Shown here: piece after piece, positions 5,867 through 11,650 of the stretch
Layout of the letters: every line of letters starts with the position of its first letter
How positions within the stretch are numbered: the stretch's first letter is position 1
Notes under the pieces: generated by a model
The model's input: the letters and a program-made list of their open reading frames with translations, nothing else
The model's database searches: none
What the model was told of the DNA's origin: nothing
Assembly (NCBI GenBank): GCA_031431235.1
Contig: JANPDA010000479.1
Location: forward strand, 1-11,650
Source of the DNA: JANNSW01 sp031431235
Lineage (GTDB): Bacteria; Pseudomonadota; Alphaproteobacteria; Rhizobiales; Hyphomicrobiaceae
DNA length: 11,650 nucleotides
Direction of reading: 5' to 3'
Program-made: the position numbers and the translations under genes

Positions 5867-5879
5867 GTTTCAACAGGCC
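5860..5879 (+). terminator. Short hairpin at the end of the cold-shock gene
   Basis: GGCCTG (5860-5865) and CAGGCC (5874-5879) form a perfect 6-bp stem with an 8-nt loop directly over the stop codon. No T-run follows, so an intrinsic terminator is doubtful; it may only stabilise the 3' end. Confidence 0.2.
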
Positions 5880-5996
5880 CCAGATCGCGTGGACGAGGCA
5901 GGGCTTCGGCTCGTTGTCCGCGCCGGCGATTGAGCATGCGCGCGGCAGCCCGTGAGGGACCGCGCGTTGTTTTTTGCGGCGATACGAGGACCAGCC

Positions 5997-6743
5997 ATGG
6001 TCACTTTGAAGGACAAGGTGGTGGTCGTAACCGGGGGGACCGCGGGGATCGGCGCGGCAACCGTCGAGCACTGCGCGGCGCTGGGTGCGCGCGTGGTGTT
6101 CACCGGCCGTGATCGAGGGCGCGGCGCCGAGCTTGCCAAGCGTATCCTGCACGCGCGGTTCGTCCGGGGCGATGTCACCGCCAGGGACTTCCCCGAGTCG
6201 ATCGTGCGCGACTGCGTGAGCCATGAGGGGCGCATCGATGTGCTCGTCAACAACGCCGGCATCCTGTTTCGGGGCCGGGCCGACGAAACCACCGACGAGC
6301 AATGGGACGCGACGTTTGCCACCAACGTGACAGCCGTCTTTCGAATGTCGCGTGCCGTCGTGCCCGGCATGCGGGCGCAAGGCGGCGGTGCGATCGTCAA
6401 CGTGGCCTCCGACTGGGCGCTGGTCGGGGCTCGCGGCGCGCTTGCCTATGGGGCGAGCAAGGGCGCGGTTGCCCAGCTCACGCGCTCGATGGCTGTCGAT
6501 CACGCGCGCGACCGGATCCGCGTCAACGCCGTCTGTCCAGGCGACACCGAAACGGCGATGTTGATGAGCGGTGCGACTGCTGATCGCGAGGCCCATCTGG
6601 CGAGGCTCGGGGCGGCGATCCCGCTCGGTCGTGTCGGTCAGCCGATCGAGGTCGCCAAGCTGATCGCCTACCTTGCCTCGGACGACGCCGCCTTCATCAC
6701 CGGCGCCCTGATGCCGATCGACGGCGGGAACTCGGCGGCGTAG
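5997..6743 (+). CDS. SDR-family NAD(P)-dependent oxidoreductase
   Basis: A 248-aa classical short-chain dehydrogenase/reductase. Seen: the cofactor motif TGGTAGIG (12-19), NNAG (85-88), N110, and the catalytic S138, Y151 and K155 in ASDWALVGARGALAYGASK, then PGDTETAM (181-188) of the PG motif and the C-terminal IDGG. TGRDR after the second strand suggests NADP(H) use, as an inference. The substrate cannot be read from the sequence. ATG 5997 is chosen because GAGGA (5986-5990) lies six bases ahead; upstream in-frame codons do not belong to the fold. Its stop is only 4 nt from the stop of the convergent fdhD, so there is no room for a terminator and the two transcripts probably overlap. Confidence 0.93.
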   Translation: MVTLKDKVVVVTGGTAGIGAATVEHCAALGARVVFTGRDRGRGAELAKRILHARFVRGDVTARDFPESIVRDCVSHEGRIDVLVNNAGILFRGRADETTDEQWDATFATNVTAVFRMSRAVVPGMRAQGGGAIVNVASDWALVGARGALAYGASKGAVAQLTRSMAVDHARDRIRVNAVCPGDTETAMLMSGATADREAHLARLGAAIPLGRVGQPIEVAKLIAYLASDDAAFITGALMPIDGGNSAA

Positions 6744-6747
6744 GGTT

Positions 6748-7620
6748 TCAGTCGTCCTCGCGGCCCTTGCGCCGATGCCGGCCGTCCTCCTCGGCGACTG
6801 CCGCCAGGTCGGCGTCGAACACGATCCGCTCGAGGCCCGAGAGCGCGATGAAGCGTTTGCCGCGCATGCGCCCGATCAGCGTGAGGCCCGCTTTGCGCGC
6901 CAGCTCGACGCCCATTGCCGTGAAGCCCGAGCGCGAGGCGAGGATCGGGATGCCCATCTTCACGGTCTTGATCACCATCTCGCTGGTGAGGCGGCCGGTC
7001 GTATAGAAGATCTTGTCGCCGGGCTCGACGCCCTCGCGGAACATCAGGCCGGCGATCTTGTCGACCGCGTTGTGGCGGCCCACGTCCTCCATGTAGACGA
7101 GCGGGCGATCGCGCCGGCACAGCACGCAACCATGGATCGCGCCGGTCTTCAGATAGAGGCTGGGCTCGAGATTGATCTTCTTCGACAGCGTATAGAGCCA
7201 GGAGGTTTTCAAGCGCGCCTTGGGGTCGAGGCGGATGCCGTCGTGCTCCTCCATCAGGTCGCCGAACATGGTGCCTTGCGCACAGCCCGAGGTGTGGGTC
7301 TTGCGGCGCAGCTTCGCCTCGTAGTCGGTCTGGCGCGCTGTTCGCACGACAACCGTATCGATATCCTCGGCGTGCTCGATCGCCGTCACCGTGTCGTCCG
7401 CGCGCAGCATCCCCTGGTTCAGCAGATAGCCGAGCGCCAGCAGCTCGGGGTGGTCGCCGATCGTCATCATGGTGACGATCTCCTGCCCGTTCAGAAAGAG
7501 CGTCAGCGGCCGCTCGGCGACGACCGGCGTCCGGATCGGCCGGCCCTCGTGATCGACCCCTTCGACCTCGGTCGAAAGCCGCGGATTTTCCGGGTCCGGG
7601 CGGATGGCGAATTGCTTCAC
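6748..7620 (-). CDS. fdhD: FdhD, formate dehydrogenase accessory sulfurtransferase
   Basis: A 290-aa FdhD/NarQ protein, which passes sulfur from a cysteine desulfurase to the molybdenum cofactor so that formate dehydrogenase becomes active. Seen: ERPLTLFLNG (36-45), the loop THTSGCAQGT (108-117), AIHGCVLC (161-168), YMEDVGRHNAVDKI (176-189), TTGRLTSEMV (207-216) and SRSGFTAMGVELA (229-241). The sulfur-relay loop has a single cysteine (C113) where E. coli FdhD has CxxC; a second CxxC (C165/C168) follows at the HGC motif. I believe this is a recognised proteobacterial subgroup pattern. The start is GTG 7618-7620, with GGAG on the minus strand at 7630-7633. No formate dehydrogenase genes are in the window; they are expected elsewhere. 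Confidence 0.94.
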   Translation of the reverse strand: MKQFAIRPDPENPRLSTEVEGVDHEGRPIRTPVVAERPLTLFLNGQEIVTMMTIGDHPELLALGYLLNQGMLRADDTVTAIEHAEDIDTVVVRTARQTDYEAKLRRKTHTSGCAQGTMFGDLMEEHDGIRLDPKARLKTSWLYTLSKKINLEPSLYLKTGAIHGCVLCRRDRPLVYMEDVGRHNAVDKIAGLMFREGVEPGDKIFYTTGRLTSEMVIKTVKMGIPILASRSGFTAMGVELARKAGLTLIGRMRGKRFIALSGLERIVFDADLAAVAEEDGRHRRKGREDD

Positions 7621-7955
7621 GGGGTGGGGCTCCGGTGGGGAGGGGGGTGGCGTCCGCTACAGTATCAGATCCGGCTGATCGGCTCACGATCCCATCCCTC
7701 ACCCGGCATCCTGGACGCGGGCGCGGCATCTGTAGCTGTGATCCCGGATCAAAGCCTGCGGCTTTTTCCGGGAAGACGGGTGGATGGGTGTGCGCGACGA
7801 TTGCTCGAGCACGCATTCCAGCGCAGCCGGTTGGACAGCTCACCCGGCATCCCGGGATCTTTGCCATGACCACCGAGTTGTCGTTGGAGATCCTGGTACT
7901 CGGCCGGAAGACGGGTCTGGTGAAGCGTTGATCGAGCGTGACACATCCGCCTGAC
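7621..7955. other. Repeat-bearing spacer between fdhD and the AAA ATPase gene
   Basis: No supported gene. It has two loosely similar units of about 80 nt. Each opens with the 14-nt direct repeat CTCACCCGGCATCC (7698-7711 and 7839-7852) and closes with a CCGG(G)AAGACGGGT block (7769-7781 and 7904-7916). The first unit contains a strong palindrome, listed separately. It resembles the CCCGGATC/GATCCGGG palindromic spacers widespread in alphaproteobacteria. Confidence 0.5.
7742..7773. repeat. REP-like palindrome (strong hairpin)
   Basis: TCCCGGA (7742-7748) pairs with TCCGGGA (7767-7773), and inside it AAAGCC (7751-7756) pairs with GGCTTT (7760-7765) around a TGC loop, giving 13 paired positions with a small asymmetric bulge. 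No T-run follows on the minus strand, on which both flanking genes are read, so a repeat element is more likely than a terminator. Confidence 0.6.
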
Positions 7956-9071
7956 CTACCCCACTGCCCCCAACTCCCTCTTCATCCCCTCCACCGTGAC
8001 GCCGGCGATGGTGGTGGCGCCTTCGACTTTTTTCACGAGGCGCGGCAGCGTGCCGGTGCAGTGGGCGAGGTGGGCGGCGAGCATCTCGGAGTGGGTGACG
8101 ACCCAGACTTGCGAGGTCTCGGCCGTGCGGGCGATCAGGCGGGCGAGCGGGGGCAGCAGGTTGACGTGCAGGCTCGCCTCGGGCTCGTTGATCGCGATGA
8201 AGGGCGGCAGGCGGTAGCCAAGCAGCGCACCCATCAGGTAGAGATAGCGCAGCGTGCCGTCGGACAGCTCGTGCGCGGCGAAGGGCCGGTCCATGTCGGG
8301 AAAGCGCATGGCGAAGCGGCACTTGCCGTCGAGCGCCGAGACGATCAGCTCCGCGCGAGGAAAGGCGTCCTCGATCGCGGTTTTGACAGCCCCCATATCC
8401 TGCTTCACATAGGCGAGCGTGGCGAACACGGCCGCGAGGTCGCTGCCGTCCGACGACATGGTCGGCGCGGAGAGCGCGAGTGACGGGTTGCGGACGGGCG
8501 CGCCCTCGTCGGTGCGGATGTCGTGGTAGAAGCGCCAGCTCTGCATCTCCTGGCGCACGAGCGCGAGCTCGGGATAGCGCCCGCCGTCGCGGATGGCGGC
8601 GAGCGCCGTCTCGGAGGCGAGCAGCTTGCGCTCGTGGCGCTGGGTGTTGCCACGGTCGTCGCGCAGCCACAGCAGCGGCCCCTTGCGCTCGAGCAGCACC
8701 ACTGTGATGTCGCGATAGGTGAGGGCCAGGCGCTCGTGGCGGACCATCGGCTCCATATCGAGCGCCTGTTCGGCGAGCCCCGGCAGGCCGATCTCGATGC
8801 GGTACTCGAGCTCCTCGAACTGGGCGCCGAGCACGAGCTTCTGCGTCAGCTTCTCGCGCGGGCCCGCCCACAGCACGCTCTCGACGCCGCCTTCCTCGGC
8901 GATGCTCCGGCAGATCGAGCCTTCGGCGGCGGCCTGCAGCAGGCTGAGCGCGCGGTAGAGATTGGTCTTGCCGGCGGCATTGCGGCCGACCAGGACCGTC
9001 AGCGGCTCGATCGCGAACCGCAACGCTTTCAACGAGCGGTAGCCCTCGACGGTCACTTCTTTCAGTTGCAT
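7956..9071 (-). CDS. AAA family ATPase (OLD/RecF-like, AAA_21 type), solitary
   Basis: A 371-aa ABC-type ATPase without the TOPRIM nuclease domain of OLD proteins. Seen: the N-terminal strand MQLKEVTVEGYRSLK, Walker A GRNAAGKT (29-36), the signature ELSDGT (268-273), Walker B FIAINEPE (291-298, with E296 as likely catalytic base) and the switch VTHSE (325-329). Residues about 60-200 form the variable insert, mixed strands and helices rather than a long coiled coil. Such ATPases occur in DNA repair and in phage-defence systems with a nuclease partner; none is adjacent, so the role is open. The start ATG 9069-9071 has GAGGGG (9077-9082) five bases upstream. It is divergent from the P1 peptidase gene, with 98 nt between, and ends before the repeat-bearing spacer. 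Confidence 0.88.
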   Translation of the reverse strand: MQLKEVTVEGYRSLKALRFAIEPLTVLVGRNAAGKTNLYRALSLLQAAAEGSICRSIAEEGGVESVLWAGPREKLTQKLVLGAQFEELEYRIEIGLPGLAEQALDMEPMVRHERLALTYRDITVVLLERKGPLLWLRDDRGNTQRHERKLLASETALAAIRDGGRYPELALVRQEMQSWRFYHDIRTDEGAPVRNPSLALSAPTMSSDGSDLAAVFATLAYVKQDMGAVKTAIEDAFPRAELIVSALDGKCRFAMRFPDMDRPFAAHELSDGTLRYLYLMGALLGYRLPPFIAINEPEASLHVNLLPPLARLIARTAETSQVWVVTHSEMLAAHLAHCTGTLPRLVKKVEGATTIAGVTVEGMKRELGAVG

Positions 9072-9169
9072 TCTGACCCCTCATGATCCCATCCGGTGTC
9101 GGACGAGGATCGGACGGGATTCGGGCCATTTCTTGGTCGAATGGCGCAAACAACGCCGGGAGGGGAAAG

Positions 9170-10216
9170 ATGACAGGGGCAAGAACCGAAGCAAGAACCG
9201 GGCCGCTCAATCTGCTGACCGACATTGCGGGCGTGCTGGTCGGCCATGCCCACGACGAGGGGCTACGCTCGGGCGTAACCGCGATCGTGTTTACGGAGCC
9301 GGCGACGTGCGCGTGCGTCGTGCTGGGCGGTGCACCGGCCGGGCGCGGCACCAATTGCCTCGAACCCGACATGATCGTGGAAGGGGTCGATGCGGTGGTG
9401 CTGTCGGGAGGCTCGAGCTTCGGGCTCGACGCGACGACGGGGGTGGAAGCCTGGCTGCGCGAGCAGGGCCGCGGGATTGCGATCGGACCGGCGCTGGTGC
9501 CCATTGCCGTGCAGGCGATCCTGTTCGATCTCTTGAACGGCGGCGACAAGGACTGGGGTCGCTTCCCGCCCTATCGCGAGCTCGGCTATGCCGCGGCCGA
9601 GGCGGCACGAGGCGGGCGGTTTGAGCTTGGGACGGCCGGCGCGGGTCATGGCGCAACGACGGTGAACCTCAAAGGCGGTATCGGCTCGGCCAGCGCGATC
9701 ACACCCTCCGGCTATGGGGTCGGCGCGCTGATGGCGGTCAATGCGATCGGCTCGGCGGTGATCGGGGAGGGGCCGCACTACTGGGCGGCGCCGTTCGAGG
9801 AGGGCGACGAGTTCGGCGGGCTCGGCTGGCCGGACCGCATTCCGCCGGACGCTGGCAAGCTCGCCTGGAAGGGCGGGCCTGGCTGGCTGCCGCCGGGACG
9901 CAACGAGCCCGCAACCACGATCGGCATCGTCGTCACCGATGCAACGCTCGATCGCGGGCAGTTGAAACGCCTTGCGATCGCGGGCAATGACGGTTTCGCG
10001 CGGGGGCTGCGGCTCACGCATGCGCTGTTCGATGGCGACACGCTGTTCGCGGCCTCGACCGGATTGCGGCCGCTCGGGGACAAGGTCAACGAGCAGATCG
10101 AGCTTGGCGCCGTCGCGGCGGATGTCGTCGCACGCGCGATCGCGCGGGGCGTCCATGCAGCCACGAGCTTTGCGGGCGGCATGGCGTCGTGGCGGGATCG
10201 GTTCGGCCCGGCGTGA
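9170..10216 (+). CDS. P1 family peptidase (DmpA/S58-type aminopeptidase)
   Basis: 348 aa. This family self-cleaves to free an N-terminal Ser/Thr nucleophile and then acts as an aminopeptidase or beta-peptidyl hydrolase. Seen: the opening LLTDIAGVLVGHA, GRGTN...(59-62), VDAVVLSGGSSFGLDATTGV (73-92), LKGGIGSAS (167-175), and PATTIGIVVTDATL (247-260) around the expected cleavage site. By alignment to family motifs the nucleophile should be T249; the residue before it is Ala where I expect Asn in many relatives. The start is ATG 9170, preceded by GGGAGGGG (9158-9165); codons upstream to 9083 have no family features. The substrate is unknown. Downstream is the DUF1778 operator and toxin-antitoxin pair. 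Confidence 0.92.
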   Translation: MTGARTEARTGPLNLLTDIAGVLVGHAHDEGLRSGVTAIVFTEPATCACVVLGGAPAGRGTNCLEPDMIVEGVDAVVLSGGSSFGLDATTGVEAWLREQGRGIAIGPALVPIAVQAILFDLLNGGDKDWGRFPPYRELGYAAAEAARGGRFELGTAGAGHGATTVNLKGGIGSASAITPSGYGVGALMAVNAIGSAVIGEGPHYWAAPFEEGDEFGGLGWPDRIPPDAGKLAWKGGPGWLPPGRNEPATTIGIVVTDATLDRGQLKRLAIAGNDGFARGLRLTHALFDGDTLFAASTGLRPLGDKVNEQIELGAVAADVVARAIARGVHAATSFAGGMASWRDRFGPA

Positions 10217-10238
10217 AATGCATTGCGCCCCGATCGAT

Positions 10239-10257
10239 GTAATGACATTGTCGTTAC
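10239..10257. promoter_or_regulatory. Dyad operator upstream of the DUF1778/GNAT pair
   Basis: GTAATGACA and TGTCGTTAC are 9-nt half-sites around one central T; eight of nine positions are complementary. The dyad lies 32 nt before the antitoxin ATG. Ribbon-helix-helix antitoxins of this kind bind such dyads to repress their own operon, so this is the probable autoregulation site. No convincing -35/-10 pair could be fixed next to it. Confidence 0.65.
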
Positions 10258-10289
10258 GATCTGCTGTTGGCAACCGGAGGAGGACACCC

Positions 10290-10583
10290 ATGTCCGTCAC
10301 ATCGCCGCGACAGGCAAAGCAACGCGAAACTCTCAACATTCGTATCAAGCCGGATGACCGAGGCCTGATCGACCGCGCCGCTGAGCTGACCGGCAAGACG
10401 CGCACCGATTTCGTGCTCGAGGCCGCACGCCGCGCGGCCGTCGACGCCTTGACCGACCGCACGCTGTTCGCGGTCGACGCCGAGACATTCGCGAGGTTCG
10501 TCGCGGCGCTCGATGCGCCGCCCAGTCCGAGCGACGAGCTTCGACGCACGATGGGGACAAAGGCACCCTGGGATCGCAAATGA
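10290..10583 (+). CDS. DUF1778 ribbon-helix-helix antitoxin (TacA-like)
   Basis: 97 aa. The ribbon-helix-helix region is at about 12-52: RETLNIRIKPDDRGLIDRAA (12-31), then GKTRTDFVLEAARRAAVDAL. The C-terminal half (FAVDAETFARFVAALDAPP and the closing SDELRRTM) is the flexible part that wraps the GNAT toxin in this family. It neutralises the acetyltransferase and represses the operon. The start ATG 10290 follows GGAGGAGG (10276-10283). Its stop overlaps the toxin start by 4 nt (ATGA), which gives translational coupling. A clear dyad operator lies upstream. Confidence 0.93.
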   Translation: MSVTSPRQAKQRETLNIRIKPDDRGLIDRAAELTGKTRTDFVLEAARRAAVDALTDRTLFAVDAETFARFVAALDAPPSPSDELRRTMGTKAPWDRK

Positions 10584-11074
10584 CTGTCGCCGCGCCGGTT
10601 CTGCTTGCCGACCAGCATCTCGTGGACGCCTTCGACAGTGGGGTTCCCCCGCTCGACGAATGGTTGAAACGCAGGGCTCGCGGGAATGCGGCAAGTGGCG
10701 CCTCCCATACCTATGTCGCTTGCGAAGGCACCAAGGTCGTCGGCTATTTTGCCCTTGCCGCCGGCGCCGTCGACATTGCAGCAAATCCGGGCCGGTTCCG
10801 GCGCAACATGCCCGACCCGATCCCGATCATCGTGCTCGGGCGGCTCGCCGTCGACCGGTCGCAGCAGGGCAAGGGCCTCGGCCGGGCGCTCTTTCGCGAT
10901 GCCGGGCTGCGTGTCCTGCAGGCAGCAGGTATCATCGGCGTGCGCGGCCTCCTGGTCGATGCGATCTCCGCAGACGCCAGTGCCTTCTACCTCGCCCTCG
11001 GCATGACGGTCTCGCCGATCGATCCGATGACGCTGATGGTGACGCTCGCCGACCTGCGGGCGAGCCTGGCATGA
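10580..11074 (+). CDS. GNAT-family acetyltransferase toxin (TacT/AtaT-like)
   Basis: A 164-aa GNAT protein of the type paired with DUF1778 antitoxins. In that family it acetylates the amino group of charged tRNAs and stops translation. Seen: FDSGVPPLDEWLKRRA (18-33), ASGASHTYV (38-46), VGYFALAAGAV (54-64), the stretch from NMPDPIPIIVLGRLAVD (76-92) into the acetyl-CoA loop QQGKGLGRAL (95-104), and Y137 in SAFYLALGM, the position of the catalytic tyrosine in TacT. The length is full and no key part is missing, so the toxin looks intact. The start ATG 10580 overlaps the antitoxin stop (ATGA). Confidence 0.93.
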   Translation: MTVAAPVLLADQHLVDAFDSGVPPLDEWLKRRARGNAASGASHTYVACEGTKVVGYFALAAGAVDIAANPGRFRRNMPDPIPIIVLGRLAVDRSQQGKGLGRALFRDAGLRVLQAAGIIGVRGLLVDAISADASAFYLALGMTVSPIDPMTLMVTLADLRASLA

Positions 11075-11170
11075 GGCCGGCGGTCCGTGCCTGGCAGGAG
11101 AGGCACGCGCCCGGCGCATTGGCGCTGCCCGGCAAACCTGCTTATCTCGGGATCGATCTCGAGGAATGCG

Positions 11171-11650
11171 ATGAAAGGCCAGACCATGCCAGCGGCCAAA
11201 TCCCCCGAGCTGATCGTCCTGAACGCCGACATCCGCACCATGGATGGTCTGACTCCACGCGCGGCGGCGCTCGCGGTGACGGATGGCCGTGTCCGCGCGC
11301 TCGGCAGCACCAAGGAGATCCGGGCGCTCGCCGGCAAGAGGACCCGCGTGATCGATGCGGGCGGGCGGCTGGTGCTGCCGGGCTTCCAGGACACCCACAT
11401 CCACCTGCAGGACAGCGGCACCGGCCGGGCCATGAGCGTCGAGCTCGATCAGGTGCGCACGATCGAGGAGATGCAGGCGGCAATAGCCAAGTTCGCCGAG
11501 GCCAATCCAAAGAACGGCTGGGTCAACGGGGTCGGCTGGTACTCGGGCATTTTCGGCGAGCACAATCTCGATGCGAAGGTGCTCGACGCCGCCGTGCCCG
11601 ACCGGCCATGCTTCATCCTCGCCTCTGATGGCCACAACGCCTGCGTGAGC
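11171..11650 (+). CDS. Amidohydrolase family protein (YtcJ-like), 5' part only
   Basis: The gene is open to the right edge: 160 codons without a stop. Seen: PELIVLNADIRTMD near the start, LAVTDGRVRALGS, the LVLPGFQDTHIHLQD segment holding the HxH metal-binding pair of amidohydrolases, GWVNGVGWY, and ASDGHNACVS. This pattern fits the Amidohydro_3/YtcJ group, which hydrolyses C-N bonds in varied substrates; the substrate is unknown. ATG 11171 follows GAGGAA (11160-11165); ATG 11186 is a possible alternative with AAAGG ahead. It starts about 97 nt after the GNAT toxin, so shared transcription is possible but not shown. The rest of the protein, including the remaining metal ligands, is outside the window. 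Confidence 0.88.
   Translation, partial: MKGQTMPAAKSPELIVLNADIRTMDGLTPRAAALAVTDGRVRALGSTKEIRALAGKRTRVIDAGGRLVLPGFQDTHIHLQDSGTGRAMSVELDQVRTIEEMQAAIAKFAEANPKNGWVNGVGWYSGIFGEHNLDAKVLDAAVPDRPCFILASDGHNACVS

Noticed and set aside
7742..7773. Intrinsic terminator for the AAA ATPase gene
   Set aside because: The hairpin is strong but no T-run follows it on the minus strand, and it lies about 180 nt beyond the stop.
7698..7916. CRISPR-like array
   Set aside because: There are only two degenerate units with unequal interior, and no regular repeat-spacer pattern.
9263..11635. A 790-codon open frame on the minus strand across four genes
   Set aside because: It lies opposite four well-supported genes, has no recognisable domain, and such antisense frames are common in GC-rich DNA because stop codons are rare.

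Overview
The window is high-GC DNA with dense, strongly GC-biased coding. The mix of genes (FdhD with a GCxQGT motif, a short cold-shock protein with VKFFN, a DUF1778/GNAT pair, a DUF433/DUF5615 pair) suggests an alphaproteobacterium, perhaps Hyphomicrobiales or Rhodospirillales. That placement is inferred from family resemblance only. There are no rRNA, tRNA, CRISPR or complete insertion sequences. Fourteen protein genes are supported, one of them frameshifted and one cut by the right edge.

Left part (260-3673, all +): a MOSC-domain sulfur-carrier protein is followed by a tight cluster with its own strong-looking promoter (1043-1071). The cluster holds an 81-aa protein of unknown function, an AbiEii-like nucleotidyltransferase, a NADAR-like (YbiA fold) protein with an extra N-terminal region, and, 6 nt further on, a 2-keto-4-pentenoate hydratase/fumarylacetoacetase-family enzyme. 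The nucleotidyltransferase plus NADAR pairing is the best candidate here for an undescribed toxin-antitoxin or defence module.

Middle (3696-5866): a minus-strand DUF433 antitoxin / DUF5615 PIN-like toxin pair, in which the toxin reading frame is broken and seems to begin with CTG at a CTGA overlap. Divergent from it is a MoeB-type adenylyltransferase that has lost three of its four expected zinc cysteines. A 335-nt gap then holds a candidate promoter and long leader for a cold-shock protein.

Right part (5997-11650): an SDR oxidoreductase converges with fdhD (minus). A 335-nt spacer with REP-like palindromic repeats follows, then a solitary OLD/RecF-like AAA ATPase (minus), a divergent P1-family (DmpA-like) peptidase, a DUF1778-GNAT toxin-antitoxin pair with a clear dyad operator, and the start of a YtcJ-like amidohydrolase.

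Two themes recur. One is molybdenum cofactor sulfur chemistry (MOSC, MoeB, FdhD), although no molybdoenzyme lies in view. The other is toxin-antitoxin-like modules (nucleotidyltransferase/NADAR, DUF433/DUF5615, DUF1778/GNAT), which gives the window the look of an accessory, recombination-prone stretch set among housekeeping and catabolic genes.
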